Shown here: positions 16,532 through 25,696 of the stretch, in pieces | Position numbering within the stretch: position 1 is the stretch's first letter | Layout: each line of letters begins with the position of its first letter | DNA from: Candidatus Ornithobacterium hominis | GTDB lineage: Bacteria > Bacteroidota > Bacteroidia > Flavobacteriales > Weeksellaceae | Direction of reading: 5' to 3' | Assembly: GCF_951229915.1 (NCBI RefSeq) | Contig: NZ_OX579588.1 | Coordinates: 62,001-126,000, forward strand | DNA: 64,000 nucleotides | Notes under the pieces: generated by a model | Databases searched by the model: none | Told to the model about the DNA's origin: nothing | What the model saw: only the letters and a program-made list of their open reading frames with translations | Made by a program: the position numbers and the translations under genes

Positions 16532-17800
16532 ATGGAATGGTATAAAACAAAAATAGCACATGCTTATCGTAATGGCATCACCGATGAAGTCAAAAACTAC
16601 ATTTTTGCTAACGTAGATGGTGTTTGGGCAAATGTAGCAATGATTGTTGCAGGAATTATTTTTTTAGTCGCAGCTTTATATTTGATTGACGTCATTCTGA
16701 AGAAAATTTTTCTCTATTTCATCAAAAAACTCATCAACCTCACAAACTCAAAGTGGAGCGTTGCATTTTATGACAATCGTGTTTTCAACTCTATAATTCA
16801 CTTTTTTTCCATTGCGATTGCTCGTGTACTGATGCCCTATGTGTTTTACCCCTTACCTGGAGTTGTTACTTTTTTAGACCGCACATTTTATGTGCTTTTG
16901 ATTATGGTTTTCATTCAGATGTTTAATCGGATTGCCGACGCCGTATCAGAGGTGTCTGTAGATGAGAACAATTACCGAACTGTGGCTGTACGCTCATTTA
17001 GTCAATTAATAAAAATCATTACCACATTCTTTGGTGTTTTAGCCTTCATTTCCATTATGTTTAACATTGGCTATACCGAAATTTTAGGAACAATGGGAGC
17101 CTTGACTGCGATTCTGATTTTAGTCTTCAGAGACACCATTTTAGGTTTTGTATCGGGCATTCAAATTGCTTCTACACAAATGGTAAAGGTAGGAGACTGG
17201 GTAAGTATTCCTAAATATAGCATTGAGGGAAAGATTAAAGAAATCAACTTAGTTTCAGCCAAAATTCTCAATTTTGATAAGACAATTTCTTCCGTACCCA
17301 CGTATGATTTGATTTCCACGGAAGTCAGAAACTTTGAGCCAATGGTTCATAGCAAAACTCGCCGCATCAAACGCGCTATCTTATTCAATGTCAAATCTTT
17401 TAAATTTTGTACGCCAGAGATGCTTGAGCGGTTTAAACAAATCAACTTGATTGAAGCTTACATCTCTAAACGCCAAGTTGAATTGAGAGAATACAATCAA
17501 TCTCGGGGCTATAATCCCAATAATATTGTCAATGGAATTAACTTGACCAACATTGGCGTTTTCCGAGAATACACCAAATGCTATTTGCTAGACAACCCCA
17601 ATATTTCACACTCGGCAGATGATTTTTTGATGGTTCGTCAGCTAGAAGCCACACCACAAGGCTTGCCTTTGGAGATTTTTTGTTTCACCAATACTTCCGC
17701 TTGGGTAGAGTACGAGAAAATCCAGTCTGATGTATTTGATCATCTACTCTCCGCTTGCAAAGAATTTGACTTGGAAGTCGTGCAAATCCTCGCTTCCTAA
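16532..17800 (+). CDS. MscS-family mechanosensitive ion channel, YbdG-like
   Basis: A 422-residue inner-membrane channel that opens under membrane tension. Several N-terminal helices are followed by the pore-lining helix (GTMGALTAILILVFRDTILGFVSG) and the MscS beta domain (QMVKVGDWVSIPKYSIEGKI with VPTYDLISTEVRNFE). The long cytoplasmic region and the insertions after the beta domain resemble E. coli YbdG more than MscS itself. Divergent from DUF456 with 35 bp between them. Confidence 0.9.
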   Translation: MEWYKTKIAHAYRNGITDEVKNYIFANVDGVWANVAMIVAGIIFLVAALYLIDVILKKIFLYFIKKLINLTNSKWSVAFYDNRVFNSIIHFFSIAIARVLMPYVFYPLPGVVTFLDRTFYVLLIMVFIQMFNRIADAVSEVSVDENNYRTVAVRSFSQLIKIITTFFGVLAFISIMFNIGYTEILGTMGALTAILILVFRDTILGFVSGIQIASTQMVKVGDWVSIPKYSIEGKIKEINLVSAKILNFDKTISSVPTYDLISTEVRNFEPMVHSKTRRIKRAILFNVKSFKFCTPEMLERFKQINLIEAYISKRQVELREYNQSRGYNPNNIVNGINLTNIGVFREYTKCYLLDNPNISHSADDFLMVRQLEATPQGLPLEIFCFTNTSAWVEYEKIQSDVFDHLLSACKEFDLEVVQILAS

Positions 17801-17803
17801 AAA

Positions 17804-17822
17804 TTTTTTAAGGCTTAGAAAA
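17804..17822. repeat. T6AAGSCTTA6-type near-palindrome, copy 8
   Basis: Core AAGGCTT at 17810-17816 immediately after the mscS-like stop codon; a half copy (CTAAGCC) follows at 17831. Confidence 0.7.
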
Positions 17823-17903
17823 TTTAAAATCTAAGCCATTATTTTACAAGGCAAAACTCTTTTGCAACTTAGCGACAATCTTCATTTTACCCTGATGAAT
17901 TTC

Positions 17904-17936
17904 ATTAAAAAAACCTGCAAAAAATAAATTTGCAGG
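17904..17936 (-). terminator. rho-independent terminator of fumC
   Basis: On the minus strand CCTGCAAA pairs with TTTGCAGG around seven bases, followed by seven T. Confidence 0.85.
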
Positions 17937-17941
17937 CTTAA

Positions 17942-17960
17942 TTTTTTAAGGCTTAGAAAA
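17942..17960. repeat. T6AAGSCTTA6-type near-palindrome, copy 9
   Basis: TTTTTTAAGGCTTAGAAAA, core 17948-17954; it abuts the fumC stop codon at 17961. Confidence 0.75.
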
Positions 17961-19358
17961 TTATTTTATTTCGCCTACCATATCTTCTGGTTTCACCCAT
18001 TCATCAAAATCTTCTGCCGAGACGTAACCTAAATTCACCGCTTCCTCTTTCAGCGTTGTACCATTTTTGTGTGCCGTCTGAGCGATTTCGGCTGCTTTGT
18101 AATATCCAATTTTAGTATTTAGTGCCGTTACCAGCATCAATGAATTGTCAACCAACTCTTGAATTCTTTGCTCATTAGCTTCAATGCCATTCACACAATT
18201 TTCAGTAAAAGAAACACAGGCATCACCAATTAATTCTGCACTTTGCAAAGCGTTGGCTGCCATCATAGGTTTGAAGACGTTCAACTCATAATGTCCTTGT
18301 GTTCCACCGATGGTAATTGCTACATCATTTCCCATCACTTGCGCGGCTACCATCGTCAAAGCCTCAGACTGAGTCGGATTCACCTTACCAGGCATGATGG
18401 ATGACCCTGGTTCGTTTGATGGGATGATAATTTCACCAATCCCCGAGCGTGGCCCAGAAGCCATCATTCGGATATCGTTAGCAATTTTATTTAACGAAAC
18501 AGCGATTTGCTTCAAAGCCCCGTGCGTTTCTACAATCGCATCATGCGCCGCCAATGCTTCAAACTTGTTTTCTGCGGTTTTAAACGGCAAACCCGTAAAT
18601 TGGGCAATATATTCCGCTACCTTCACATCATAGCCTTTAGGCGTATTGAGGCCTGTACCTACGGCCGTCCCACCCAATGCCAGTTCAGACAGGTGATTTA
18701 AAGTATTCTCCAAAGCCCTCAACCCATGAGTCAATTGGCTAGCATAGCCTGAAAACTCTTGCCCCAAAGTCAGCGGTGTAGCATCCATCAAGTGCGTACG
18801 CCCGATTTTCACAATATTTTTGAACTCATTTGCTTTCGCCTGTAGTGCGTCCCTTAATTTTTCTACACCAGGGGTGGTGACTTCTGCTATTTTTTTATAA
18901 ACAGCGATATGCATTCCCGTAGGGAAAGTATCGTTAGATGATTGAGATTTATTCACATCATCATTCGGTAGTAAAGTTTTTTCACCTTCACCTATGGTTT
19001 TACCTGCGATTTCGTGTGCCCGATTGGCAATCACCTCATTCACATTCATATTTGATTGAGTGCCAGAGCCCGTCTGCCAAATCACCAAAGGAAATTCATC
19101 ATCCAACTTCCCGTCTAAAATCTCATCACAAACCTGAGCAATTAAATCCCTTTTTTCTTCGCTTAAAACGCCTAGCTCTGCATTGGCATAAGCGGCAGCT
19201 TTTTTAAGATAAGCAAAGCCATAGATGATGTCTAACGGCATTGATGCTGCTGGCCCGATTTTAAAGTTATTTCTACTGCGTTCGGTTTGAGCTCCCCATT
19301 TTTGATTTTTAGGTACCTTTATCTCACCTAAAGTGTCTTTTTCAATTCGGAATTCCAT
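17961..19358 (-). CDS. fumC: class II fumarate hydratase
   Basis: Iron-independent fumarase of the TCA cycle (fumarate to L-malate), 465 residues in this frame. The superfamily signature GSSIMPGKVNP and the motifs SGTQSNMNVNEVIANRA and GRTHLMDATPL are present. I start at the inner ATG (19358, MEFRIEKDTLGEI), because the upstream in-frame ATG at 19376 adds six residues not expected in FumC. Monocistronic, with its own terminator. Confidence 0.96.
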   Translation of the reverse strand: MEFRIEKDTLGEIKVPKNQKWGAQTERSRNNFKIGPAASMPLDIIYGFAYLKKAAAYANAELGVLSEEKRDLIAQVCDEILDGKLDDEFPLVIWQTGSGTQSNMNVNEVIANRAHEIAGKTIGEGEKTLLPNDDVNKSQSSNDTFPTGMHIAVYKKIAEVTTPGVEKLRDALQAKANEFKNIVKIGRTHLMDATPLTLGQEFSGYASQLTHGLRALENTLNHLSELALGGTAVGTGLNTPKGYDVKVAEYIAQFTGLPFKTAENKFEALAAHDAIVETHGALKQIAVSLNKIANDIRMMASGPRSGIGEIIIPSNEPGSSIMPGKVNPTQSEALTMVAAQVMGNDVAITIGGTQGHYELNVFKPMMAANALQSAELIGDACVSFTENCVNGIEANEQRIQELVDNSLMLVTALNTKIGYYKAAEIAQTAHKNGTTLKEEAVNLGYVSAEDFDEWVKPEDMVGEIK

Positions 19359-19462
19359 AAAGATATATTGTTTCAAATTAAGTTATAAATTTACTTAAAA
19401 TTCATGTAAAAGTGAAATCTGATATTTTTTAGCTTTCAATAAAAAAGATGAATTTTGATTAA

Positions 19463-19482
19463 TTTTTTTAAGCCTTTAAAAA
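19463..19482. repeat. T6AAGSCTTA6-type near-palindrome, copy 10
   Basis: Core AAGCCTT at 19470-19476, in the divergent fumC/GNAT intergenic region. Confidence 0.75.
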
Positions 19483-19524
19483 TTTTTGGCTAAAATTTTG
19501 CGTTCTATAAATCAAAAATAAAGA

Positions 19525-19785
19525 ATGAGCGATTATATTGTAAAACACAGCTGCCGAAAAATTGAATTGTTCCAAAACGAAGAAAGCCTTGGCTATCTAG
19601 ATTATCACGAGGGCATAGGCTCGCTCTACATTGATTACGTCTTTGTAGAACCTCAGCATCGCGGCAAAAATGTGGGTAAGAATATTGTAGAGGAGGGAAT
19701 CAAATTTGCGAAAGAGAAAGGATTAACTCCAAAACCTATCTGTAGCTACGCTGCAAAAGTGATGAAAAGAAAAGGTGAAATTTGA
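19525..19785 (+). CDS. small GNAT-family N-acetyltransferase (YidJ/YjdJ type)
   Basis: An 86-residue member of the minimal GNAT class. The acetyl-CoA-binding region reads YVFVEPQHRGKNVGKNIVEEG, followed by the typical C-terminal PICSYAAKVMKR. Proteins this short lack the N-terminal strands of full GNATs; their substrates are unknown. Confidence 0.88.
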   Translation: MSDYIVKHSCRKIELFQNEESLGYLDYHEGIGSLYIDYVFVEPQHRGKNVGKNIVEEGIKFAKEKGLTPKPICSYAAKVMKRKGEI

Positions 19786-19971
19786 GAATTAGTTTCGAAG
19801 GCTTGTTGAGCTTTTATCTCTTGATTATGAGGGAAATAAACTGTGATAATTTAAGTGGAATGGTTTTGAAGGAATTAAGCACAATTTCAGAAAATGATAA
19901 TTTATTTTAAAAGAAATATTGATGGTCTTAAAAACAAATTTCGCCTAGTAATGCGCACGGGTATTATTATA

Positions 19972-19990
19972 TTTTTTTAAGGCTTAGATT
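19972..19990. repeat. T6AAGSCTTA6-type near-palindrome, copy 11 (half)
   Basis: Seven T and core AAGGCTT (19979-19985), with the right A-tract degraded to GATTTTA. Confidence 0.5.
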
Positions 19991-20000
19991 TTATTTAAAT

Positions 20001-20040
20001 AAAAAAATCTTGCCTCCTGAGATGGAAACAAGATTTTTTT
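20001..20040. terminator. bidirectional terminator between the GNAT and GH130 genes
   Basis: AAAAAAATCTTG and CAAGATTTTTTT are perfect 12-base inverted repeats around 16 bases, with A and T runs serving both directions. Confidence 0.8.
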
Positions 20041-20053
20041 AAGGCTTAAAAAA
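20034..20053. repeat. T6AAGSCTTA6-type near-palindrome, copy 12
   Basis: TTTTTTTAAGGCTTAAAAAA, core 20041-20047. Its T-run is shared with the right arm of the terminator, and it ends four bases before the GH130 stop. Confidence 0.8.
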
Positions 20054-20057
20054 TTTC

Positions 20058-21032
20058 TTATAAACTATTGTTTTTTATAAATTCTAAAATCTCTGAAATG
20101 TGCCCAAAAGCCATAGCAACAGATGTATCTGCTGCCCCATAATATACGGCAACTTGGTCTTTTTCATCGTTAAACAAAGCGGCACAGGGGAACACCACAT
20201 TGGGCACATCTCCTGCCAATTCATACGGTGCTGCTGGGGCTAATAAATAAGGCTTGGTACGGTATAAAACTTTCGTTGGGTCTGCTTCGTCTAAAATTGC
20301 AGCTCCCATCGAGTAGCGAAATCCGTTGCAAGTATTGATGACGCCGTGATAGAACATAAGCCATCCTTCCTTCGTCAGATATGGGACGGTGCCTGCTCCA
20401 ATCTTGGTGCATTGCCAAGCACTTTGGTCAAACGGAGCAACTTTCATCAAGCAACGGTGTTCTCCCCAATATTTCATATCAGGGCTGAAGCTGATGTAAA
20501 TATCGCCAAATGGTGTGTGCCCATTATCACTCGGGCGGCTTAGCATGGCATATTTGCCGTCAATTTTTTGTGGGAAAAGTACGCCGTTCCTGTTAAATGG
20601 TAGAAAGGCATTCTCACACTGGAAAAATTCTTTAAAATCAAAGGTGTAAGCTATACCGATGGTTGGCCCGTGGTAGCCGTTGCACCAAGTGACCCAGTAG
20701 CGGTCTTCTATGTATACAACTCGTGGATCATATTTATAGTCAGAGTCTATCATTGATGTGTTTCCTGCTTTCATCTGAATCGGCTCGTGGTTGATTTTCC
20801 AATTTTTCCCGTCTTTGCTAAATCCAGCAAAAATATTCATTTGAACGGCTTTGTTGTCGCAACGGAATACGCCAGCAAATCCATCTTCAAACGGAACGAC
20901 AGCACTGTTGAAGATACTATTGGACGATGGGATACTGTAACGACTGATAATTGGATTGTTTTGACTTCGCCACATCACTTCTGATGAGTTTTCGGGTCTA
21001 TTTTCCCAAGGTATTTGTACTTTTTGGCTCAT
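20058..21032 (-). CDS. GH130 family beta-mannoside phosphorylase
   Basis: A 324-residue cytoplasmic five-bladed propeller enzyme. GH130 members phosphorolyse beta-1,4-mannosides; in Bacteroides one branch (BT1033) cleaves Man-beta-1,4-GlcNAc, the core left from N-glycans. The family motif YDPRV is at Asp102-Arg104, followed by YWVTWCNGYHGPTIGIAYT. No signal peptide is visible, matching intracellular use of phosphate. It lies 14 bp after an MFS permease gene and beside a GH18 utilisation locus, which supports mannosyl-GlcNAc over plant mannobiose as substrate. Specificity is inferred from context. Confidence 0.88.
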   Translation of the reverse strand: MSQKVQIPWENRPENSSEVMWRSQNNPIISRYSIPSSNSIFNSAVVPFEDGFAGVFRCDNKAVQMNIFAGFSKDGKNWKINHEPIQMKAGNTSMIDSDYKYDPRVVYIEDRYWVTWCNGYHGPTIGIAYTFDFKEFFQCENAFLPFNRNGVLFPQKIDGKYAMLSRPSDNGHTPFGDIYISFSPDMKYWGEHRCLMKVAPFDQSAWQCTKIGAGTVPYLTKEGWLMFYHGVINTCNGFRYSMGAAILDEADPTKVLYRTKPYLLAPAAPYELAGDVPNVVFPCAALFNDEKDQVAVYYGAADTSVAMAFGHISEILEFIKNNSL

Positions 21033-21046
21033 ATTTATTAAATTTT

Positions 21047-22318
21047 TTATTTTGATTCTATTTTATCTGGATATGTAAAAGGGACGAGGTAAGTGATTAA
21101 AAATGCAGGAATGGTGGCAACCAAAACCCAAATGAAAAATCCTTGATAGCCCAACCAATCACTGAGGTAGCCACTCATCATCCCAGGAATCATTACCCCC
21201 AAGTTCATAATTCCCGTAGCAAAGGCGTAATGTGACATCTGATGTGGGCCAGGGGCTATTTGCTGCATCATAAATAGCATGAGCCCCACAAAGCCAAATC
21301 CATAGCCAAAATATTCTGTAATAATGGCTGCGCTTACCCAAAAGCCACTGGATGGCTGATATACGGCTAATAGTAAATAGACAATAAAGGGCAAGTTGAA
21401 AGCACAGCATAAGGTGAAAAGTGCTCTACTTAGTCCTTTTCTGTAACTAATGTAATAGCCGCCCAATACCGAGCCTAAAAGAAACGCCACCGCCCCGAAC
21501 GTGCCATAGTATAAGCCGATTTCTTTTTCGGTCAGTCCCAGCCCGCCCAGTGCTACATCTGCTTTTAGAAACAAGGGAACAATTTTGATGGCATATCCCT
21601 CTGCAAAACGATAAAGAATAATGAAAGCGATATAAATCCAAATGTGTTTTTTTAAGAAAAAACTTTTTAAAACATCACCCAAACGCTGCATTGCTTCTTG
21701 CCAAGAGCCTGTTTCATTTGATTTTTCCCCGCCAGGCAAAAATTTGATGTGATAGAAGCCTAAGCCTGCTAACAGTAGCGAACAGATTGATATAATAACA
21801 GCCCAGGCATTTACGGCACCGATTTGCTCGATTAAATAGCCTGCAAAGTAAACCAGCCCACCTGTGGCAATGACTTTAGCCAAATTGTAGAAAGCACCTT
21901 GCCAACCGATGTATTTTGCTTGCGCTTCGTTGTCTAGAGAGCTTATATACACTCCATCTGCTGCGATGTCATGCGTAGCTCCGCTAAAGGCAATTAAAAA
22001 CATCAGTGCAATAGAAATGGCAAAATAATAATTAGTGTATAAAGATAAGGCCACCAAACCGAAAATAAGGCCTCCCATCAATTGTGTTAAAACAACAAAA
22101 AACTTTTTGTTTTTGTACAGTTCTAAAAAAGGACTCCAAAGAGGCTTGAGCGTCCATGGGAGCATGATTAAACTCGTCCAAAAAGCAATTTCTCTATCCG
22201 AATTTCCTAAGCCTTTAAACATCAGTACGCTTACCATGTTCAATACCACAAACGGCAAACCCATAGCGAAGTAAAGCGTTGGTACCCAACTGATAGGATT
22301 GAATTTATTTTTTGTCAT
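21047..22318 (-). CDS. MFS transporter, probable disaccharide permease
   Basis: A 423-residue major facilitator with 12 predicted helices (first helix WVPTLYFAMGLPFVVLNMVS) and a cytoplasmic loop in the middle (about residues 200-225). The overall shape is like the AmpG/SLC45-type permeases of Bacteroidota. It is the first gene of a two-gene operon with GH130, so it most likely brings the oligosaccharide across the inner membrane. Substrate assignment is inference from the neighbour. Confidence 0.85.
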   Translation of the reverse strand: MTKNKFNPISWVPTLYFAMGLPFVVLNMVSVLMFKGLGNSDREIAFWTSLIMLPWTLKPLWSPFLELYKNKKFFVVLTQLMGGLIFGLVALSLYTNYYFAISIALMFLIAFSGATHDIAADGVYISSLDNEAQAKYIGWQGAFYNLAKVIATGGLVYFAGYLIEQIGAVNAWAVIISICSLLLAGLGFYHIKFLPGGEKSNETGSWQEAMQRLGDVLKSFFLKKHIWIYIAFIILYRFAEGYAIKIVPLFLKADVALGGLGLTEKEIGLYYGTFGAVAFLLGSVLGGYYISYRKGLSRALFTLCCAFNLPFIVYLLLAVYQPSSGFWVSAAIITEYFGYGFGFVGLMLFMMQQIAPGPHQMSHYAFATGIMNLGVMIPGMMSGYLSDWLGYQGFFIWVLVATIPAFLITYLVPFTYPDKIESK

Positions 22319-22631
22319 GATTTTGAGATTATCAAGATGATAAATATTCCATCTTTATCACATTTAAGCAAGCTAATTTAATGTGATTTTTTCTTTTAAA
22401 AAATTTTTAAAGGCTTAAAAAATTCTCTTTTTTTCTGAAAACACTTAAGGATTTTTAAAGCCTTTGCAAAAATCCATAAAGGTAATAAATTAACTTGAAT
22501 GTTCGCACATGATATATTTAACACTAAAAATTTACACTTAAATTGAAGTTTATTTTCAGATTAATTTTATTTAACCTATTTTTATGGGAAATTATTAAAA
22601 TTATTGTCGAAAAATAAAAATTTTTTAATCG
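22319..22631. other. divergent regulatory region between MFS/GH130 and the SusC operon
   Basis: 313 bp with no gene. It holds one good motif copy, a half copy (core 22458-22464), and a weak minus-strand -7 element TACCTTTA (22477-22484). No hybrid two-component, ECF sigma or anti-sigma gene lies nearby. No clear TAnnTTTG element for susC was found. Confidence 0.5.
22402..22422. repeat. T6AAGSCTTA6-type near-palindrome, copy 13
   Basis: AATTTTTAAAGGCTTAAAAA, core 22410-22416. Confidence 0.7.
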
Positions 22632-25600
22632 ATGAAAAAAACATGTATGACTTTAATGCTTGCCTTCTTAGTGTGCCAAACGCCAGGCTATGGGCAAGTG
22701 AATGAAAGGAACATCAATTATGAAATTAGTGCTCCTGTGTCTTTAGCGGAATTTTTAAGTTCTCTGCAGGAGCAAACCGATGTCAAAATTAACTTTAATG
22801 TTGCGGATCTGAAGGACTTCCAGATAGAACAAGTTTCTTTCAGTAATTCTTCTATTGAAGATATTGCAGATTATTTAATGGAAAACTATACGCTGAACGT
22901 AGAGTTAGCTAATGGGGAAATGTATGTTTCTGATCTATTTGGAGAGAGCATCTACGGGACGGGCAACCAAGTTGATTTGAGTACATTAGTGGTTACAGCC
23001 TTGGGGATTAAAAGAGAGGAAAGGGCTTTGAGCTATAACGTACAGGAAATCAAGAGTGAGGAGTTGACTAGGGTTAAAGATGCTAACTTCATGAACACGC
23101 TCACAGGTAAAGTTGCGGGGGTTCAAATCAATCAAAGTTCAGCGGGTATCGGTGGTGCTACTAAGGTAGTCATGCGTGGGGCAAAATCTTTGGTAGGGGA
23201 TAATAATGTGCTTTATGTAGTTGATGGTATGCCGATGATTAATCCTTCTCGAGCAGCTAGTGGTCGATTTGCCAGTCAAGGTGGGGGGGAAAGTATATCG
23301 GATTTTAACCCAGAAGATATTGAGAGCATCTCTGTGTTGACTGGTCCTTCAGCAGCGGCACTTTACGGTGCATCGGCAGCAAATGGTGTTATTTTGATTA
23401 CTACTAAAAAAGGTAAAGATGGGCGTATGAAGTTAAATCTTTCTTCTACAACAGAGTTTTATCGTCCTTTTATTTTGCCCGAGTTCCAAAATACGTATGG
23501 TAATGCACCAGGTTCAGATAGAAGCTGGGGAGAGAAATTGGCGACTCCTTCTACGTTTGATCCAAAAGACTTTTTCCAAACGGGGATGAATCAAACTTAC
23601 TCTGCAAGCTTGTCTGTGGGTACAGAAAAGAACCAAACTTATTTCTCTGTTGCTACTACGACTGCAGAGGGTATTATTCCAAATAATGGCTATTATCGAC
23701 GTAATTTCACTGCAAGAAATACTGCTAATTTCTTAGATAATAAATTACATCTTGATGTGAGTGGGAGCTACATTATGCAAGGAGATCAAAATATGATTTC
23801 TGAAGGAGGGTATTTTAACCCATTGACTTCTTTGTATCTTTTCCCTAGGGGTGATGATTTTAATACTATCAAAGCTTATGAAAGGTACAACCCTGCAAGG
23901 GGGATTAATGAGGTATATTGGCCTTATAATGTGAAAAGAAAACTATTCACAGCAGAAAACCCATATTGGATTGTAAACCGCGAATTGACACAAAGTCATA
24001 AAAATAGATACATGTTTAATTCTAGTTTAAAATATGATTTTGCTGACTGGATTAATATTACTGGGCGTGTGCGTGTAGATAATATTTATAATAAAATTGA
24101 GAGAAAATATTATGCTTCTACAGATAAATTATTTACCAATTCAGACAAAGGTTATTACTCTGCTAGTGAAGAAAAAAATATTCAAACCTATGCAGATTTA
24201 ATGCTTAATGTTAACAAAAAAATTAACGATTTTAATTTGGTCGCCAACATTGGTACTAGTTATGATGACCGCGTAGGCGAAAGTATAGGCATCGGAGGTT
24301 CTCTCAATTTGATTCCTAATTTATTTTCAGCTGCCAATTTAGACCCCAAAAAGAGCGGTGTTGGCGGGCAAAGCCACAGGCAAACTAGAAATATTGCATT
24401 GTTTGGTAGTGCAGAATTAGGTTATAAAAATATGCTTTATTTAACTTTAACTGGTAGAAATGACTGGGCTTCTCAATTAGTTAATTCAAAAGAACCATCT
24501 ATTTTCTATCCAAGCGTTGGTTTGTCGAGTATCGTTTCTAAAATGCTTGATTTACCAAAAGTAATTTCATTTTTGAAAGTTAGAGGTTCCTATACAGAAG
24601 TGGGTTCGCCTATCACACAATTAGGTATAACGCCAGGTACAATAACCTATGATTTGTCTCCTTCGGCAGGTTTGACGCCAAGATCTACTTACCCGTTCCC
24701 AGATTTTAAAGCAGAACGTACAAAATCTTATGAAGGTGGTTTAGAATTGAAAATGTTTAAAAATAAATTAAACTTTGACTTGACTTTATATCGTTCTAAT
24801 ACATATAACCAGACTTTTCTTAGCTCATTACCGCCGTCATCAGGATATTCAGGCTTCTATGTTCAAGCAGGGAATGTTCAAAACGAAGGTATAGAGTTAG
24901 CTCTAGGCCTAGACCAGTCTTGGAATGATTTTAGCTGGTTTACCAACTTCACATACACTAGAAACGTTAACTTAATCAAAGAGTTAGTCAGAGGCTACAC
25001 CAACCCTGTGGATGGTTCAAAGTTTGATTTAACAGAACTTTACATCAATGGAGCTCTCATCAAAGAAGGTGGAAGCATGGGAGATATTTATACTGAAGGA
25101 ATCTTGAGAAGAGACGCTAATGGCAAATTAATTGAGGGAAATTCAGGACTCTTTGAAGTAGATAGAAAACAACGAATTAAAATTGGGAAATCAACTCCCG
25201 ATTTCACAATGGGTTGGAACAACCAATTTGGATATAAAGGATTTAATTTAAGTTTTGTAGTGACAGGTAACTTTGGAGGAATCGTAAATTCTGGGACACA
25301 AGCTGTGCTAGATGCTTATGGAGTTTCTAAAGCAACGGCTGAGGCTAGAGACAAAGGAGGTGTTACCATTGATGGACATACATACGATGCAGAAAAATAT
25401 TATAGCACAATTGGAGGAGAAGAGTTAATGGGTTATTATACTTATGATGCTACCAACGTGAGATTGCAAGAAGCTAGTTTAGGCTATGCTTTTAAAGGAG
25501 ATTTATTCAACAATGTTATCAATAAGTTAACTATATCTCTAGTGGGCAGAAATTTATGGATGATCTACAACAAAGCTCCATTTGATCCTCAGTCAACAGC

Positions 25601-25685
25601 TTCTACTGGGACTTATAGAAGTACAGAATTTTTTATGACCCCAAGTTTAAGAAGTTTTGGTATTAACGCTAAAATAGATTTTTAA
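22632..25685 (+). CDS. SusC/RagA-family TonB-dependent outer membrane transporter with STN domain
   Basis: A 1017-residue outer-membrane transporter for bound oligosaccharide. Order: signal peptide (to about residue 21, GYGQ); an STN domain (about 28-105, ISAPVSLAEFLSSLQEQTDV); a TonB-box-like stretch (LSTLVVTALGIKREERAL, about 116-133); the plug (to about 260, with NNVLYVVDGMPMIN and SAAALYGASAANGVILI); then the 22-strand barrel ending in phenylalanine (NAKIDF). The carboxypeptidase-D-like domain usually found in SusC proteins appears to be missing. First gene of a tightly spaced six-gene operon (gaps 11-17 bp). Confidence 0.95.
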   Translation: MKKTCMTLMLAFLVCQTPGYGQVNERNINYEISAPVSLAEFLSSLQEQTDVKINFNVADLKDFQIEQVSFSNSSIEDIADYLMENYTLNVELANGEMYVSDLFGESIYGTGNQVDLSTLVVTALGIKREERALSYNVQEIKSEELTRVKDANFMNTLTGKVAGVQINQSSAGIGGATKVVMRGAKSLVGDNNVLYVVDGMPMINPSRAASGRFASQGGGESISDFNPEDIESISVLTGPSAAALYGASAANGVILITTKKGKDGRMKLNLSSTTEFYRPFILPEFQNTYGNAPGSDRSWGEKLATPSTFDPKDFFQTGMNQTYSASLSVGTEKNQTYFSVATTTAEGIIPNNGYYRRNFTARNTANFLDNKLHLDVSGSYIMQGDQNMISEGGYFNPLTSLYLFPRGDDFNTIKAYERYNPARGINEVYWPYNVKRKLFTAENPYWIVNRELTQSHKNRYMFNSSLKYDFADWINITGRVRVDNIYNKIERKYYASTDKLFTNSDKGYYSASEEKNIQTYADLMLNVNKKINDFNLVANIGTSYDDRVGESIGIGGSLNLIPNLFSAANLDPKKSGVGGQSHRQTRNIALFGSAELGYKNMLYLTLTGRNDWASQLVNSKEPSIFYPSVGLSSIVSKMLDLPKVISFLKVRGSYTEVGSPITQLGITPGTITYDLSPSAGLTPRSTYPFPDFKAERTKSYEGGLELKMFKNKLNFDLTLYRSNTYNQTFLSSLPPSSGYSGFYVQAGNVQNEGIELALGLDQSWNDFSWFTNFTYTRNVNLIKELVRGYTNPVDGSKFDLTELYINGALIKEGGSMGDIYTEGILRRDANGKLIEGNSGLFEVDRKQRIKIGKSTPDFTMGWNNQFGYKGFNLSFVVTGNFGGIVNSGTQAVLDAYGVSKATAEARDKGGVTIDGHTYDAEKYYSTIGGEELMGYYTYDATNVRLQEASLGYAFKGDLFNNVINKLTISLVGRNLWMIYNKAPFDPQSTASTGTYRSTEFFMTPSLRSFGINAKIDF

Positions 25686-25696
25686 AAAAAATAAAA

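Noticed and set aside
18394..19207. Plus-strand open frames opposite fumC
   Set aside because: fumC is unambiguous on the minus strand, and the antisense translations show no protein-like features.
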